From Saprospirales bacterium (GTDB taxonomy: Bacteria > Bacteroidota > Bacteroidia > Chitinophagales > Saprospiraceae), in contig REEO01000041.1 of the NCBI GenBank assembly GCA_007695035.1, positions 23,178 through 87,177 on the forward strand: a stretch of DNA of 64,000 nucleotides, written 5' to 3'. The position numbers and the translations under genes are program-made. This document shows, one piece after another, positions 55,691 to 64,000 of this stretch. Each line of letters begins with the position of its first letter. The first letter of the stretch is position 1. The notes below the pieces were generated by a model. It had not been told where the DNA came from and did no database searches. It worked only from the letters and a program-made list of their open reading frames with translations.

Positions 55691-58096
55691 ATGAAAAGAG
55701 TTGTACTTACACAGCTAATTGGATGCTTATTTTTAATTGGCATTACACCTTTAGAGAGTCAAGCAGAGGTTGGTGAAAATTCAACCAATGCGACTTACAA
55801 ACTCGTTTGCCCTGACGATGTACATTTGACATGCGGAGCTGATTTGGGTGATTTAAATCAGTACGGCCAGGCTTACATTTACGGTTGCGGCACACCTTAT
55901 CCTGCACCGCCTCCACATGTTGAATACAATACCAGTCCTTGTGGAACAGGTTATATTAAAAGGACCTGGACGGTAATGCTATGTTGTGGCAATTATCACA
56001 GTTGCAGTCAGTATATACATGTTTACGGTAAGTCATTTGACAGTGATAATATTATTTGGCCGGCGGATTATATGACTGATGAATGCGATCCGCAGCTGAG
56101 ACCGCAGCACTTACCAGACAGCTTTAATTTTCCGGTATTTGTCGATGTAGAGTGTGGGAATCCACTATTTAGTTACAATGACCGGGTGTTTAAGAAAGGG
56201 GATTCAGGCTGCAAAAAAATCATTCGTGATTGGACAGTAATTGATTGTTACACCTACAATCCCAATTCACCGGATCAAAAGGGCAGGTGGGAACACACCC
56301 AGATTATCAAGGTTAAAATCATGGAGGAGCCGGAAATAAATTGTCCCGACGAGATTATAGCAAACACCGATTTATTCAGTTGCGATGGTGCGGAGGTGGA
56401 TTTTCCCGCTGTTGAAGGCACCGGTGCCTGTGGTGAGGATTTGAAAGTGACCAATGATTATCCATGGGCGGTATCGGATACCGATGCAAGTGGATTTTAT
56501 CCACTGGGAACTACGGTGGTGACATTTACTGCTAAAGACGACTGTGGAAATGTGGGAACTTGCAAAACTGAAGTAACCGTAAAAGATCAAATTCCACCAA
56601 CACCTGTTTGCCACCACGGAATTTCATCCACACTGAAAGAGCACGTGGATGGATATTATTTGGACCTTGAACCTAAGTGGTTTGACAGAAACAGTTTTGA
56701 CAATTGTACTCCAAACAGCGAGCTGACTTTTGAAGTGTCGCCTGAGCGGGTATTTTGCGATGACCTTCCAGAGGTGGAAGTTAAATTAACAGTGACCGAT
56801 GAATCCGGCAATAGTAATTACTGCATCACTTATTTAAAAATAACTGACAACAAAGGACTTTGTGGACCGGACTCTCTTATTGCAGGGGGAACAATTTCTT
56901 CTACATTGGGAGGTCAATTGGCCGGACTGGTATTTGTTTCTCTAAAAGATGGAAATGATGAAGTGGTTGCAAAGACCGTTTCTAATGGTGATGAGTTTCG
57001 CTTTGAGGAATTGCCATCCAGGGATTATCTAAAGGTCATTCCCTCAACCAATGACAATCCGCAAAATAATATCACAACTTTTGACCTCTTGCTATTGCAC
57101 ATGTATATAGCAGGATTGTGGGCTCCGGAAAGTCCATCCCAATTACTGGCAGCCGATGTAGATATGTCCGGCACCATTGATGTGATGGATCTTGCACATA
57201 TGAGAAATGTCATTCTGGGTAGAGTAGATAATTTCCCGGGAGGGGATGCGTGGAGATTTTACGATGCAAATCACAGTTTTAATGATCGTCAGAACCCACA
57301 TCACGACAACCTACCAGGACTGATTGAATTATTTGATTTCGAGGATCACACCATGGGTATAAACTTCAATGCGGTAAAGCTGGGTTGTTTAAGTTGTCCG
57401 GATCAGTCAGATGCTGATGCCGGAAGCGAAAACCGGTCTATGACTGAGCAGGCATTTTCAGTAAATATTACCTCAAGTGATGACGTTCAACCCATCATCC
57501 TTTCACCGGTTGAAAATTCCTCTATCTACGGACTGCAATTTGCATGGCCCCTGGGAAAAAACAATGAATTGTTGGAGATAAATTCTGAAAGGATTCCGGA
57601 ATCGGCACTCCACTACCAGGTAGATGAGCAAAACAACCTCAGGGTGAGCGTGGCGAATACTGCTAAAATAGATATCAAAAAGGGTGAACCAGTACTCGAA
57701 ATAGTGCTGGTTGAAAATCCTATCACATGGTCTTCTAAAATACTTGACAACCAAATTTACTCCAACCTCGCTGAGTCAGACAAGCTTGTGTTTGAAGTAT
57801 TGGAAAGCGAAACAGGAGGATACTTAGTACAGCGCGGATTTAGTGTTTTTCCCAACCCCGCCAATGGTATATTGAATATTGAATTGCCTGAGATAGATGC
57901 CGGTGAAAATAGCGCCAGGGCAGAAGTGTACGACCTGAATGGTCGACTTGTAATGTCTCGCTCTTTTGACATACATGGTCAGGGCGGTGAACTACTTCAA
58001 ATGGATATTGAAAGCCTGTCTGCAGGAATGTACCTTATGAGGGTAAACACCGGATCATTCAATGATGCGCTGAGATTTATCAAGACCGCCAATTGA
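55691..58096 (+). CDS. Secreted multidomain protein: HYR module, dockerin-like repeat and T9SS type A tail
   Basis: 801 residues. Signal peptide to about residue 25. Residues about 35-210 hold two Cys-rich modules (KLVCPDDVHLTCGADL; YIKRTWTVMLCCGNYHSC). A HYR domain covers about 215-300 (INCPDEIIANTD; YPLGTTVVTFTAKDDCGNVGTC). A dockerin-like segment lies at about 458-510 (TTFDLLLLHMYIAGL, DVDMSGTIDVMDLAHM). The C-terminal 85 residues are the Por-type sorting tail (FSVFPNPANGILNIE; YDLNGRLVMSR; SLSAGMYLMRV). Type IX secretion and cell-surface attachment follow from this. Function is probably adhesion or cell-surface binding. Confidence 0.92.
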   Translation: MKRVVLTQLIGCLFLIGITPLESQAEVGENSTNATYKLVCPDDVHLTCGADLGDLNQYGQAYIYGCGTPYPAPPPHVEYNTSPCGTGYIKRTWTVMLCCGNYHSCSQYIHVYGKSFDSDNIIWPADYMTDECDPQLRPQHLPDSFNFPVFVDVECGNPLFSYNDRVFKKGDSGCKKIIRDWTVIDCYTYNPNSPDQKGRWEHTQIIKVKIMEEPEINCPDEIIANTDLFSCDGAEVDFPAVEGTGACGEDLKVTNDYPWAVSDTDASGFYPLGTTVVTFTAKDDCGNVGTCKTEVTVKDQIPPTPVCHHGISSTLKEHVDGYYLDLEPKWFDRNSFDNCTPNSELTFEVSPERVFCDDLPEVEVKLTVTDESGNSNYCITYLKITDNKGLCGPDSLIAGGTISSTLGGQLAGLVFVSLKDGNDEVVAKTVSNGDEFRFEELPSRDYLKVIPSTNDNPQNNITTFDLLLLHMYIAGLWAPESPSQLLAADVDMSGTIDVMDLAHMRNVILGRVDNFPGGDAWRFYDANHSFNDRQNPHHDNLPGLIELFDFEDHTMGINFNAVKLGCLSCPDQSDADAGSENRSMTEQAFSVNITSSDDVQPIILSPVENSSIYGLQFAWPLGKNNELLEINSERIPESALHYQVDEQNNLRVSVANTAKIDIKKGEPVLEIVLVENPITWSSKILDNQIYSNLAESDKLVFEVLESETGGYLVQRGFSVFPNPANGILNIELPEIDAGENSARAEVYDLNGRLVMSRSFDIHGQGGELLQMDIESLSAGMYLMRVNTGSFNDALRFIKTAN

Positions 58097-58143
58097 AATC
58101 AACAGAATTATAAGGGTGAATGAGTGAGTATAAAGCAATTAAG

Positions 58144-58184
58144 CCGGAAGTCAGGAATGTAGGAATTTGCGGATTGACTTCCGG
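58144..58184 (+). terminator. Hairpin after the first HYR gene
   Basis: CCGGAAGTCA pairs perfectly with TGACTTCCGG around a 21-nt loop, 47 bp after the stop. The T-run after it is weak, so termination is likely but not certain. Confidence 0.55.
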
Positions 58185-58271
58185 TTACATTGGATCTCCA
58201 TCATGCACCTGATCTGATATTTTTATTTTTTATATACAAAAAAAATTTATTTAAAAATTCGCAATCAATAG

Positions 58272-58303
58272 ATTGTTAGATTTAAACATATTATATAAAT
58301 TTG
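58272..58303 (+). promoter_or_regulatory. Promoter of the HYR giant gene
   Basis: ATTG (58272-58275), 20 bp, then TAAATTTG (58296-58303): an exact -7 box with near-consensus -33 and ideal spacing. Transcription would start about 290 nt before the ATG at 58602. Confidence 0.65.
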
Positions 58304-58531
58304 TAATGTGTAAATGCAGGTGCCACGTCTGCTCCCTTCCCAAAAACTTCTTTAACAGGGTGAATGTGGATTATTCTGCAAATTGTTTTTAGAGGTCTGC
58401 AGAATTGATCCGGTTTGAAAAACCGGAGACTATTGATTGACCAGGCATAGATTATAGAGAAAGATAGTTAGTTAGTTAGATTTTCTTTTGTCATCTGTTG
58501 CCAACCTGAAACCTTACCTGAATTGACGGCG

Positions 58532-58556
58532 TTCAAGGGATCCCAGATCCTTTGAA
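58532..58556 (+). terminator. Terminator-like hairpin inside the leader of the HYR giant gene
   Basis: TTCAAGGGATC pairs with GATCCTTTGAA (one G-T pair) around CCA, with a GGC/GCC extension outside. CTTTTTGGG and a TTTTTTT run follow within about 30 nt. It lies 46 bp before the start codon. It could be an attenuator. Confidence 0.45.
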
Positions 58557-58601
58557 TAGCCGCTTTTTGGGATTTGATTTTTTTATTAAAAACACGGGAT
58601 T

Positions 58602-61600
58602 ATGAGATCCAGGAGATTTACACGCGTATTCGTGATGATGGCTTTTTTAATTGCTGTTTCATTTCACGGTCAAAACCTCTCATCAGCGAATGCAGCTCTG
58701 TCTATTAGTTGCTTTCAGAATGTTCAGATATCTCTTTCAGGGAATGGAGAATCAACCATACTTCCTGAAATGATACTTTCCGGAAGCCATCCTGACTACA
58801 GTATATTTACTGTGTCGATCATTGACCCACCGATTGGTGGAGATGTGGTGGATTGTTCGCTTTTGGGTGAGACCATTTCTGTGATGGTTACCAACAATAT
58901 CACCAACAATTCGTGTTGGGGCCAGGTGTTGATCGAAGACAAGAGCGATCCGGTAATTGAGTGTTCAGATAAAGTGCTCCCGTGTTATGAAAGCGTTGAT
59001 TTTGACGATCCAGACGTTTTATTAGATACCCTGTATGACAATTGTACAGAGACCCCGGATATCGATCTTTGGTATTCACAAGTGATTAACGGACTGAGTT
59101 GTGATCCGAATTACAGTGCTTATTTGGTGAGAACCTGGACAGCTACTGATGATTCCGGCAACAGCAGTACTTGCGAACAATCAATTTATTTTGAAAGAGG
59201 ACATGTAAGTGATATTGAATTTCCCCAGGATACGGTTGTGGATTGCCCGCAGGCTGATTTGAGTCCTACGGTTTTCGGCTATCCTACAATAGATGGAAAT
59301 GCAATAGGGGGTTTTTGCGAGTTGGCAGTTGAATATTCTGATGAGATTGTACCACTGTGCGGCAACTCTTTCAAGCTGAAAAGAACGTGGCAAGCAATCG
59401 AGTGGTGTATGGTTGAATTTGAGACGCATGAACAAATAATTGAGGTGATAGATACCGTTCCACCCGTTGTGACCTGTCCAGGCACCCAAACTGTTTTTAC
59501 CGGGACCCAGGTTTGTGAAGGCACCCATATTTTCCCATTTATTTCCGTTGAAGATGCCTGCAGCGATACTCAGGATATTGATATTAATTTCCGCGTCGAG
59601 GGGGTACTTATACAGGACCCGATGGTGGTGTTGCCAGTTGGTGAACACACCGTGGAGGTTGAGGCAGTGGATCCGTGCTTTAATTCAGCTACCTGCGAAT
59701 ACACTGTAATTGTTGAGGACAATGTCAGTCCCGTGCTGGTTTGTCACAACATTGTGGTTCCACTGAACAACAATGGAGACCAGGTAACCATTGGTGTCGA
59801 TAATATTGTTGGAGATTTTACTATAACAGACAACTGCGGCATTGAGAAAGTGGAAATTCGACGAATGACTGATGAATGCGGAAATCCAGACGATTTGGAT
59901 TTCGGTGAGACTGTAACGGTATGCTGTGAGGATGTGAGCAGCGGAGCCATGGTGGAAGTTCAGGCTACGGATGTTCACGGCAATACCAATTCATGTATGT
60001 TTGATATTGAAGTGCAGGATAAGGCACCACCCGTTATCACATTTTGTCCGCCCGATACGACTATTAACTGCGATGATGAGATGGATGACCTGACTATTTA
60101 CGGCCAGGCAGAAGCTGAGGACAATTGCGAAGTTATTTTTTCTGAGTTCTCAGTATCAGAACTGGATGAGTGCTTTGAGGGCACTATCTTCAGGACAATC
60201 ATTGCTTCCGATGCCGGTGGGAATGCAGATTCTTGTGTTCAGGAAATTACGGTTGTGAATCCCTTTGAGATCGGGCCGGATGACGTTAACTGGCCCGAGG
60301 ACCTGGAAATTACAGAATGCAAACCCGATTTAAGTCCGGAAGCGCTCAACAGCTTCCCCGAGGTTATGGTGCCGCACTGTCCTATAGCAGTGGGAATTTA
60401 TTTTGAGGATGTAGTAATAGGAGCAGATGAGCCCTGTTTGATCATAGAAAGAACCTGGGAGGTTTTTGATTCATGCAAAAACGAGGTCACAGAGACCCAT
60501 CTTCAGACCATCTTAGTAAAAAACAATGCGCCCCCTGCGCTCACCGGTCCCAGCGATACCACCTTTTTAGCCACGGAGGACAACTGTTCCTTTTTCATAG
60601 AACTCAAACCTGTTGAGTCTGACGACTGCTCGACGGACCTGGAGATTGAGAACGATTACAATGACCAGGGTGCTGTGATAGAGGATGATTTTGAAGTGGG
60701 TGTTACCACAGTGACCTACACAGCCACGGATGCATGTGGAAACACATCGCAGTGGACAGTGATTATCACAGTAATAGATGATGTACCTCCAACTGTGGAG
60801 TGCCCACAAGATTTAACTGTTGGTAGTGACGAGGGCGAATGCGGAGCCGAGGTTACATGGGATGAGCCTGTGGCTGAGGACAATTGTCCGGGTGTGCAGT
60901 TAAGTTCCACACATGACCCGGGCGACTTTTTTGGAGTGGGCACTACCACCGTGACCTATACAGCTACCGATGCGGCCGGAAATACCGCTGAATGCATTTT
61001 TGATGTGACGGTTGAGGATGTGGAGGACCCGGTAATTTTAAATTGCCCAACCAATATTATAGAAGAAAATGATCCCGGTGAATGTGATGCTGTAGTTGAA
61101 TGGAATGAGCCTGTTGCTGAGGACAATTGTCCAGGGGTAGAGTTGAGTTCCACACATATACCTGGTGATATTTTTGAAGTGGGTACCACGACAGTAACTT
61201 ATACAGCAATTGATGCAGCCGGGAATACTTCTGAATGTAGTTTTGAGGTGACAGTAGAAGACACCCAGACCCCGATAATAGTAAATTGTCCTCAGGATAT
61301 TATTGAAGAGAATGAGGAGGGCGAGTGTGGTTCCATTGTTAATTGGAACGAGCCGGGTGTGATAGATAATTGTCCGGGTGTGGAATTGAGTTCTACGCAT
61401 GAGCCGGGCGACTTTTTTGAGGTAGGCACTACCACCGTGACATATACAGCAACGGATGATGCAGGTAATACCATAACTTGCAGTTTTGAAGTCACTGTTG
61501 TGGATGCAGAGCCTCCAGTCATTATTGATTGTCCGGAGGATATTGCGGTGAATAACGATGAGGATGATTGCGGAGCGATTGTGGAGTGGACAGAACCATC

Positions 61601-64000
61601 TGTAGAGGACAATTGCCCCGGAGTTGAGCTGGTCGGATCAGACAGTTCGGGAACATTCTTTGAAGTTGGTGAACATGTAGTCACCTATATAGCTACGGAC
61701 AGTTCCGGAAATACTGCTGAATGTGAATTTACAGTAGAAGTGGAAGACAGTGAACCCCCACAACTTGTATGTCCCGATGATATCGAAGTAAATGCCCAAT
61801 CAGGGGAATGCGATGTGCTGATAAGCATTGATTTGCCGGAAGTATCAGACAATTGCGGTGTGGATACGTTTTTCAATAACTTCAACCTGACTGAAGATGC
61901 AACTGATACTTACGGAGTGGGTATCACCACAGTGAAATATTTCGCGACGGACATTCATGGTAATGAAGACTCCTGTTCCTTTGATGTAATTGTAATAAAG
62001 GACTTCGACCTGGAGATTGAATGCCCGGATTCTATTGTAGTAAACACAGACCCGGATACCTGTGGTGCTTTTGTTCAGGTGCCGGATCCCGATATAATCA
62101 ATTTCTGTGATATTGATACCGTGTATAATGATTACAATCAAACTGAAGATGCCTCCGATTTTTATCCGGTGGGTATTACGGTGGTTGTCTTTTTTGCTGA
62201 GGATGCCGACGGAAGTGAAGCAAGCTGTGAATTCGAAGTAACGGTAGAGGACAATGAAGCACCCGAGATAATCTGTCCTGAGAGTGTATCAGTAAACAAC
62301 GATCCGGATTCATGCTCGGCAGATGTGAGCATTGACCTGGCTATAGCCATGGACAATTGTGAAGTGGACAGCATAGTGAATAATTACAATTTCACGGAGG
62401 ATGCCAGCGATGTTTACGAAGTGGGAGTTACGGAAGTGGTATTCACAGCCTTTGACGCTGCGGGCAATTCAGCGACCTGCAGCATTGAAGTGACGGTGAC
62501 GGATGTGGAGGACCCGGTGATAATTTGCCCGGATGATATCACGGCAGAGAACGACGAGGGTGAATGTGAGGCATTTGTAGAAGTGCCATTGCCGGAAGCC
62601 AGTGACAACTGCGAGGTGGATTTGGTTACAAACGACTACAATAATGGGCCCGACGCCTCGGATGTGTATCCGGTGGGTACGACCCTGGTGCAGTTTACAG
62701 CAGAGGATGGCTCCGGCAACACGGGCATTTGCAATTTCTCCATTACAGTAGAAGATACAGAACCACCGGTTATCGATATGCTGATGGATGTGAGTGCGAC
62801 GGTTGACACCGGTGAGTGTGAGGTATTTGTGATGATAGATATTCCGTTGGTCACGGACAACTGTTTGTTGGATACATTCTTCAACAGCTATACAGGTACT
62901 GAGGATGCGAGTGGAGTGTATCCGCTTGGAGAGACGGTAGTGGTTTACACGGCCATTGATTCTGCTGGCAATGTCACGACAGATAGTTTTGTGGTGGAAG
63001 TTACGGGAGGAGTTCCCTTGTCTGCGGAATGTCCCGATGACATTATTGCGTCCACCGACCCTGACAGTTGCAATGCCTTTGTAGAAGTTCCTCTGCCTGA
63101 TGGAATAGGAGGCTGCGGAGTTGACAGCATTTTCAATGACATTACCGGAGCGGGAGCAGCTAATACAGTATATGAAGTGGGAACCACGGTGGTAATTTAT
63201 ACAGTGGTAGATGTGGAAGGCAATACAGCGACTTGTGAATTTGAAGTAGTTGTAGAGGACAATGAAGCACCCGAGATAATCTGTCCTGAGAGTGTATCAG
63301 TAAACAACGATCCGGATTCATGCTCGGCAGATGTGAGCATTGACCTGGCTATAGCCATGGACAATTGTGAAGTGGACAGCATAGTGAATAATTACAATTT
63401 CACGGAGGATGCCAGCGATGTTTACGAAGTGGGAGTTACGGAAGTGGTATTCACAGCCTTTGACGCTGCGGGCAATTCAGCGACCTGCAGCATTGAAGTG
63501 ACGGTGACGGATGTGGAGGACCCGGTGATAATTTGCCCGGATGATATCACGGCAGAGAACGACGAGGGTGAATGTGAGGCATTTGTAGAAGTGCCATTGC
63601 CGGAAGCCAGTGACAACTGCGAGGTGGATTTGGTTACAAACGACTACAATAATGGGCCCGACGCCTCGGATGTGTATCCGGTGGGTACGACCCTGGTGCA
63701 GTTTACAGCAGAGGATGGCTCCGGCAACACGGGCATTTGCAATTTCTCCATTACAGTAGAAGATACAGAACCACCGGTTATCGATATGCTGATGGATGTG
63801 AGTGCGACGGTTGACACCGGTGAGTGTGAGGTATTTGTGATGATAGATATTCCGTTGGTCACGGACAACTGTTTGTTGGATACATTCTTCAACAGCTATA
63901 CAGGTACTGAGGATGCGAGTGGAGTGTATCCGCTTGGAGAGACGGTAGTGGTTTACACGGCCATTGATTCTGCTGGCAATGTCACGACAGATAGTTTTGT
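58602..64000 (+). CDS. Giant secreted HYR-repeat protein, 3' end beyond window
   Basis: About 1800 residues are visible, open to the right edge with no stop or frameshift seen. Signal peptide to about residue 24-32. An N-terminal part (about 30-700) has Cys-rich modules like those of the previous gene (RTWTATDDSGNSSTC, DVTVDCPQADLSP-like). From about 60.5 kb on, HYR modules of about 84 residues follow (CPxDI, DNCPGVELSSTH, VGTTTVTYTATDAAGNT), at least 14 of them. Modules from 62244 onward repeat at the DNA level with a 1008-bp period. It is probably an exported surface adhesin; a T9SS tail would be expected beyond the edge. Confidence 0.9.
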   Translation, partial: MRSRRFTRVFVMMAFLIAVSFHGQNLSSANAALSISCFQNVQISLSGNGESTILPEMILSGSHPDYSIFTVSIIDPPIGGDVVDCSLLGETISVMVTNNITNNSCWGQVLIEDKSDPVIECSDKVLPCYESVDFDDPDVLLDTLYDNCTETPDIDLWYSQVINGLSCDPNYSAYLVRTWTATDDSGNSSTCEQSIYFERGHVSDIEFPQDTVVDCPQADLSPTVFGYPTIDGNAIGGFCELAVEYSDEIVPLCGNSFKLKRTWQAIEWCMVEFETHEQIIEVIDTVPPVVTCPGTQTVFTGTQVCEGTHIFPFISVEDACSDTQDIDINFRVEGVLIQDPMVVLPVGEHTVEVEAVDPCFNSATCEYTVIVEDNVSPVLVCHNIVVPLNNNGDQVTIGVDNIVGDFTITDNCGIEKVEIRRMTDECGNPDDLDFGETVTVCCEDVSSGAMVEVQATDVHGNTNSCMFDIEVQDKAPPVITFCPPDTTINCDDEMDDLTIYGQAEAEDNCEVIFSEFSVSELDECFEGTIFRTIIASDAGGNADSCVQEITVVNPFEIGPDDVNWPEDLEITECKPDLSPEALNSFPEVMVPHCPIAVGIYFEDVVIGADEPCLIIERTWEVFDSCKNEVTETHLQTILVKNNAPPALTGPSDTTFLATEDNCSFFIELKPVESDDCSTDLEIENDYNDQGAVIEDDFEVGVTTVTYTATDACGNTSQWTVIITVIDDVPPTVECPQDLTVGSDEGECGAEVTWDEPVAEDNCPGVQLSSTHDPGDFFGVGTTTVTYTATDAAGNTAECIFDVTVEDVEDPVILNCPTNIIEENDPGECDAVVEWNEPVAEDNCPGVELSSTHIPGDIFEVGTTTVTYTAIDAAGNTSECSFEVTVEDTQTPIIVNCPQDIIEENEEGECGSIVNWNEPGVIDNCPGVELSSTHEPGDFFEVGTTTVTYTATDDAGNTITCSFEVTVVDAEPPVIIDCPEDIAVNNDEDDCGAIVEWTEPSVEDNCPGVELVGSDSSGTFFEVGEHVVTYIATDSSGNTAECEFTVEVEDSEPPQLVCPDDIEVNAQSGECDVLISIDLPEVSDNCGVDTFFNNFNLTEDATDTYGVGITTVKYFATDIHGNEDSCSFDVIVIKDFDLEIECPDSIVVNTDPDTCGAFVQVPDPDIINFCDIDTVYNDYNQTEDASDFYPVGITVVVFFAEDADGSEASCEFEVTVEDNEAPEIICPESVSVNNDPDSCSADVSIDLAIAMDNCEVDSIVNNYNFTEDASDVYEVGVTEVVFTAFDAAGNSATCSIEVTVTDVEDPVIICPDDITAENDEGECEAFVEVPLPEASDNCEVDLVTNDYNNGPDASDVYPVGTTLVQFTAEDGSGNTGICNFSITVEDTEPPVIDMLMDVSATVDTGECEVFVMIDIPLVTDNCLLDTFFNSYTGTEDASGVYPLGETVVVYTAIDSAGNVTTDSFVVEVTGGVPLSAECPDDIIASTDPDSCNAFVEVPLPDGIGGCGVDSIFNDITGAGAANTVYEVGTTVVIYTVVDVEGNTATCEFEVVVEDNEAPEIICPESVSVNNDPDSCSADVSIDLAIAMDNCEVDSIVNNYNFTEDASDVYEVGVTEVVFTAFDAAGNSATCSIEVTVTDVEDPVIICPDDITAENDEGECEAFVEVPLPEASDNCEVDLVTNDYNNGPDASDVYPVGTTLVQFTAEDGSGNTGICNFSITVEDTEPPVIDMLMDVSATVDTGECEVFVMIDIPLVTDNCLLDTFFNSYTGTEDASGVYPLGETVVVYTAIDSAGNVTTDSF
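62244..63251 (+). repeat. Direct repeat unit 1 (1008 bp, four HYR modules)
   Basis: First copy of a 1008-bp tandem unit (336 codons, four modules of about 84 residues). By eye it is identical to the next copy over the whole part of that copy inside the window. Identity starts at about 62244 (VEDNEAPEIICPE); the bases just before it differ. Confidence 0.9.
63252..64000 (+). repeat. Direct repeat unit 2 (partial, cut by the window edge)
   Basis: Second copy, 749 bp visible, identical to 62244-62992 as far as I can compare by eye. Further copies may lie beyond the edge. Confidence 0.9.

Larger units (their letters stand above)
58097..58601 (+). promoter_or_regulatory. Terminator hairpin, promoter and long structured leader before the second HYR gene
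   Basis: No coding region is visible. It holds, in order, a 10-bp perfect hairpin (58144-58184), a consensus promoter (58272-58303), then a leader of about 290 nt with three hairpins: ATTCTGCA/TGCAGAAT (58373-58405), TCCGGTTT-GAA-AAACCGGA (58409-58427) and an 11-bp stem (58532-58556) with a T-rich tract after it. A GTTA repeat occurs near 58466. The leader may regulate expression (see findings). Confidence 0.6.

Noticed and set aside
58466..58482. GTTA tandem repeat as a phase-variation tract
   Set aside because: Only three to four units outside any coding frame, and not between promoter elements; too short to claim.
61038..63892. Series of minus-strand ORFs rich in Ser and Thr
   Set aside because: Shadows of the HYR repeats. 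Their regular spacing reflects the repeat period, not real genes.
62244..64000. Repeats considered as a CRISPR array or mobile element
   Set aside because: The repeat is a 1008-bp in-frame coding unit without spacers, inverted ends or transposase.

Overview
The window reads as chromosomal DNA of a free-living Bacteroidota, most likely of the class Saprospiria (inference). The signs are a SusC/SusD pair, type IX secretion C-terminal domains of both kinds (Por type and gliding-motility/CHU type), many secreted proteins with HYR and dockerin-like modules, a mitochondrial-type aconitase, conserved Bacteroidota lipoproteins, and repeated matches to the Bacteroidota sigma factor -7 box TAnnTTTG just upstream of genes. 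I see no rRNA, tRNA, transposase, phage gene or CRISPR array.

Layout. 1-2.8 kb (minus): a cupin/JmjC-like protein cut by the left edge, two lipoprotein cyclophilins (one with a PKD domain) and a small conserved protein. 3.0-4.3 kb: a non-catalytic M16 protein. 4.7-9.0 kb: the cell-shape cluster mreB-mreC-mreD-mrdA, without rodA. 9.1-13.6 kb: dihydrofolate reductase, a DCC-family thiol oxidoreductase and a 1089-residue TolB-propeller/outer-membrane-barrel protein. 13.7-14.4 kb: a small envelope gene broken by two compensating frameshifts. 14.4-17.1 kb (minus): TerC, a secreted TapB/DUF3108-like protein, a MarR regulator and a lipoprotein. 17.4-24.5 kb: a GCS2-CBS fusion, aconitase, an acyl-CoA dehydrogenase and HU. 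24.7-29.4 kb: a tiny lipoprotein and an oligopeptide ABC importer without ATPases. 29.6-32.4 kb: a TIGR01777 epimerase, a gene-poor stretch and a baeRF3 protein. 32.8-41.5 kb: SusC, SusD, a Calx-beta-like lipoprotein and a beta-helix type IX cargo protein. 41.5-52.4 kb (minus): AhpD-like protein, membrane protein, M29 aminopeptidase, HflX, then an envelope operon (dUTPase, sugar nucleotidyltransferase, TPR protein, DUF4292 lipoprotein, EnvC-like protein), LpxK and an outer-membrane barrel. 52.6-55.5 kb (plus): ApbE, a DnaQ-like exonuclease and an MbnP-like lipoprotein. 55.7-64.0 kb: two large secreted HYR proteins; the second runs off the right edge and carries an exact tandem repeat of period 1008 bp.

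Most genes are core functions: wall growth, LPS, TCA cycle, fatty acid oxidation and nucleotide hygiene. The accessory part is the secreted set: the Sus-like locus, the beta-helix protein and the two HYR proteins. The most unusual observations are the perfect in-frame duplication in the HYR giant, its roughly 290-nt structured leader, and the double-frameshift gene at 13.7-14.4 kb.

Limits. Family calls rest on motif recognition by eye, without searches. Several starts were moved downstream of the longest possible start because a -7 box, a signal peptide or an upstream gene makes the longer start implausible.
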